The notes under the pieces are model-generated. The model saw only the letters and a list, made by a program, of their open reading frames with translations. It was not told where the DNA came from and made no database searches. Both the position numbers and the translations under genes were made by a program. A stretch of 23,652 nt of DNA from DAOUFU01 sp034429275 (GTDB lineage Bacteria > Chloroflexota > Anaerolineae > Aggregatilineales > Aggregatilineaceae), in the NCBI GenBank assembly GCA_034429275.1, contig DAOUFU010000175.1, positions 1 to 23,652 of the forward strand. The letters run 5' to 3'. This document shows, in pieces, positions 23,591 to 23,652 of the stretch; within the stretch, counting starts at the first letter, position 1; the number at the start of each line of letters is the position of its first letter.

Positions 23591-23652
23591 CATACAAAAG
23601 TTAATAGTTGCTGCCCTGGCAGGTTGCCGGAATCGTACCATCCGCATCGAGC

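Larger units (their letters stand above)
23250..23652 (-). other. 403-nt region upstream of livK
   Basis: No credible long gene lies here; an open frame at 23360-23647 on the minus strand has no protein-like character. It holds the candidate livK promoter and palindrome (described separately), a small 5-bp hairpin GGGAC/GTCCC at 23337-23351, the candidate short ORF, and the sequence GATTAAGTAGTTTT at 23273-23286, which recurs upstream of the VWA gene. It is probably the promoter and long leader of the liv operon. Confidence 0.5.

Noticed and set aside
23360..23647. 95-codon minus-strand frame upstream of livK
   Set aside because: The translation has no protein-like pattern, and it covers the candidate promoter, palindrome and leader.

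Overview
All credible genes in this window lie on the minus strand. They look like one chromosomal block from a GC-rich bacterium, most likely a member of the Chloroflexota (Anaerolineae-like). That placement is an inference. It rests on the Thr/Pro-rich stalk of the VWA surface protein, the short clostridial-type LeuD paired with its LeuC, a citramalate synthase next to leuBCD, and the large Liv permeases. No mobile elements, tRNA, rRNA or CRISPR were seen.

Reading in the direction of transcription (right to left), the first block is a branched-chain amino acid (BCAA) ABC importer: livK (22023-23249), a 323-nt gap with a 14-bp perfect stem-loop, then the tightly packed livH, livM, livG and livF, and a small lipoprotein gene (15732-16250). 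Both permeases are much larger than usual. LivM has about 375 extra N-terminal residues and LivH is 514 aa.

The second block is a complete BCAA biosynthesis cluster: ilvD-ilvE-ilvB-ilvN-ilvC-leuA-(60-aa ORF)-leuC-leuD-cimA-leuB (2518-15321). CimA makes citramalate from pyruvate and acetyl-CoA, and LeuCD and LeuB turn it into 2-oxobutanoate. The block can therefore make Ile, Val and Leu from pyruvate and acetyl-CoA without threonine deaminase.

The most striking element is the leader of this second block. A good sigma-70-type promoter (TTGACA, 17 nt, TAGAGT) is followed by a 28-codon ORF in which 14 of residues 5-19 are Leu, Val or Ile. A perfect 10-bp terminator hairpin with a U-rich tail comes next, just before ilvD. 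The leader RNA contains the three mutually exclusive pairings (1:2, 2:3, 3:4) of a classical ilv/leu transcription attenuator. A second set of competing hairpins lies between leuD and cimA.

The third block (12-2330) is an exported von Willebrand A-domain protein with an intact MIDAS, a long Thr/Pro-rich stalk containing 14-residue repeats, and a C-terminal membrane anchor. Nothing links it functionally to BCAA metabolism.
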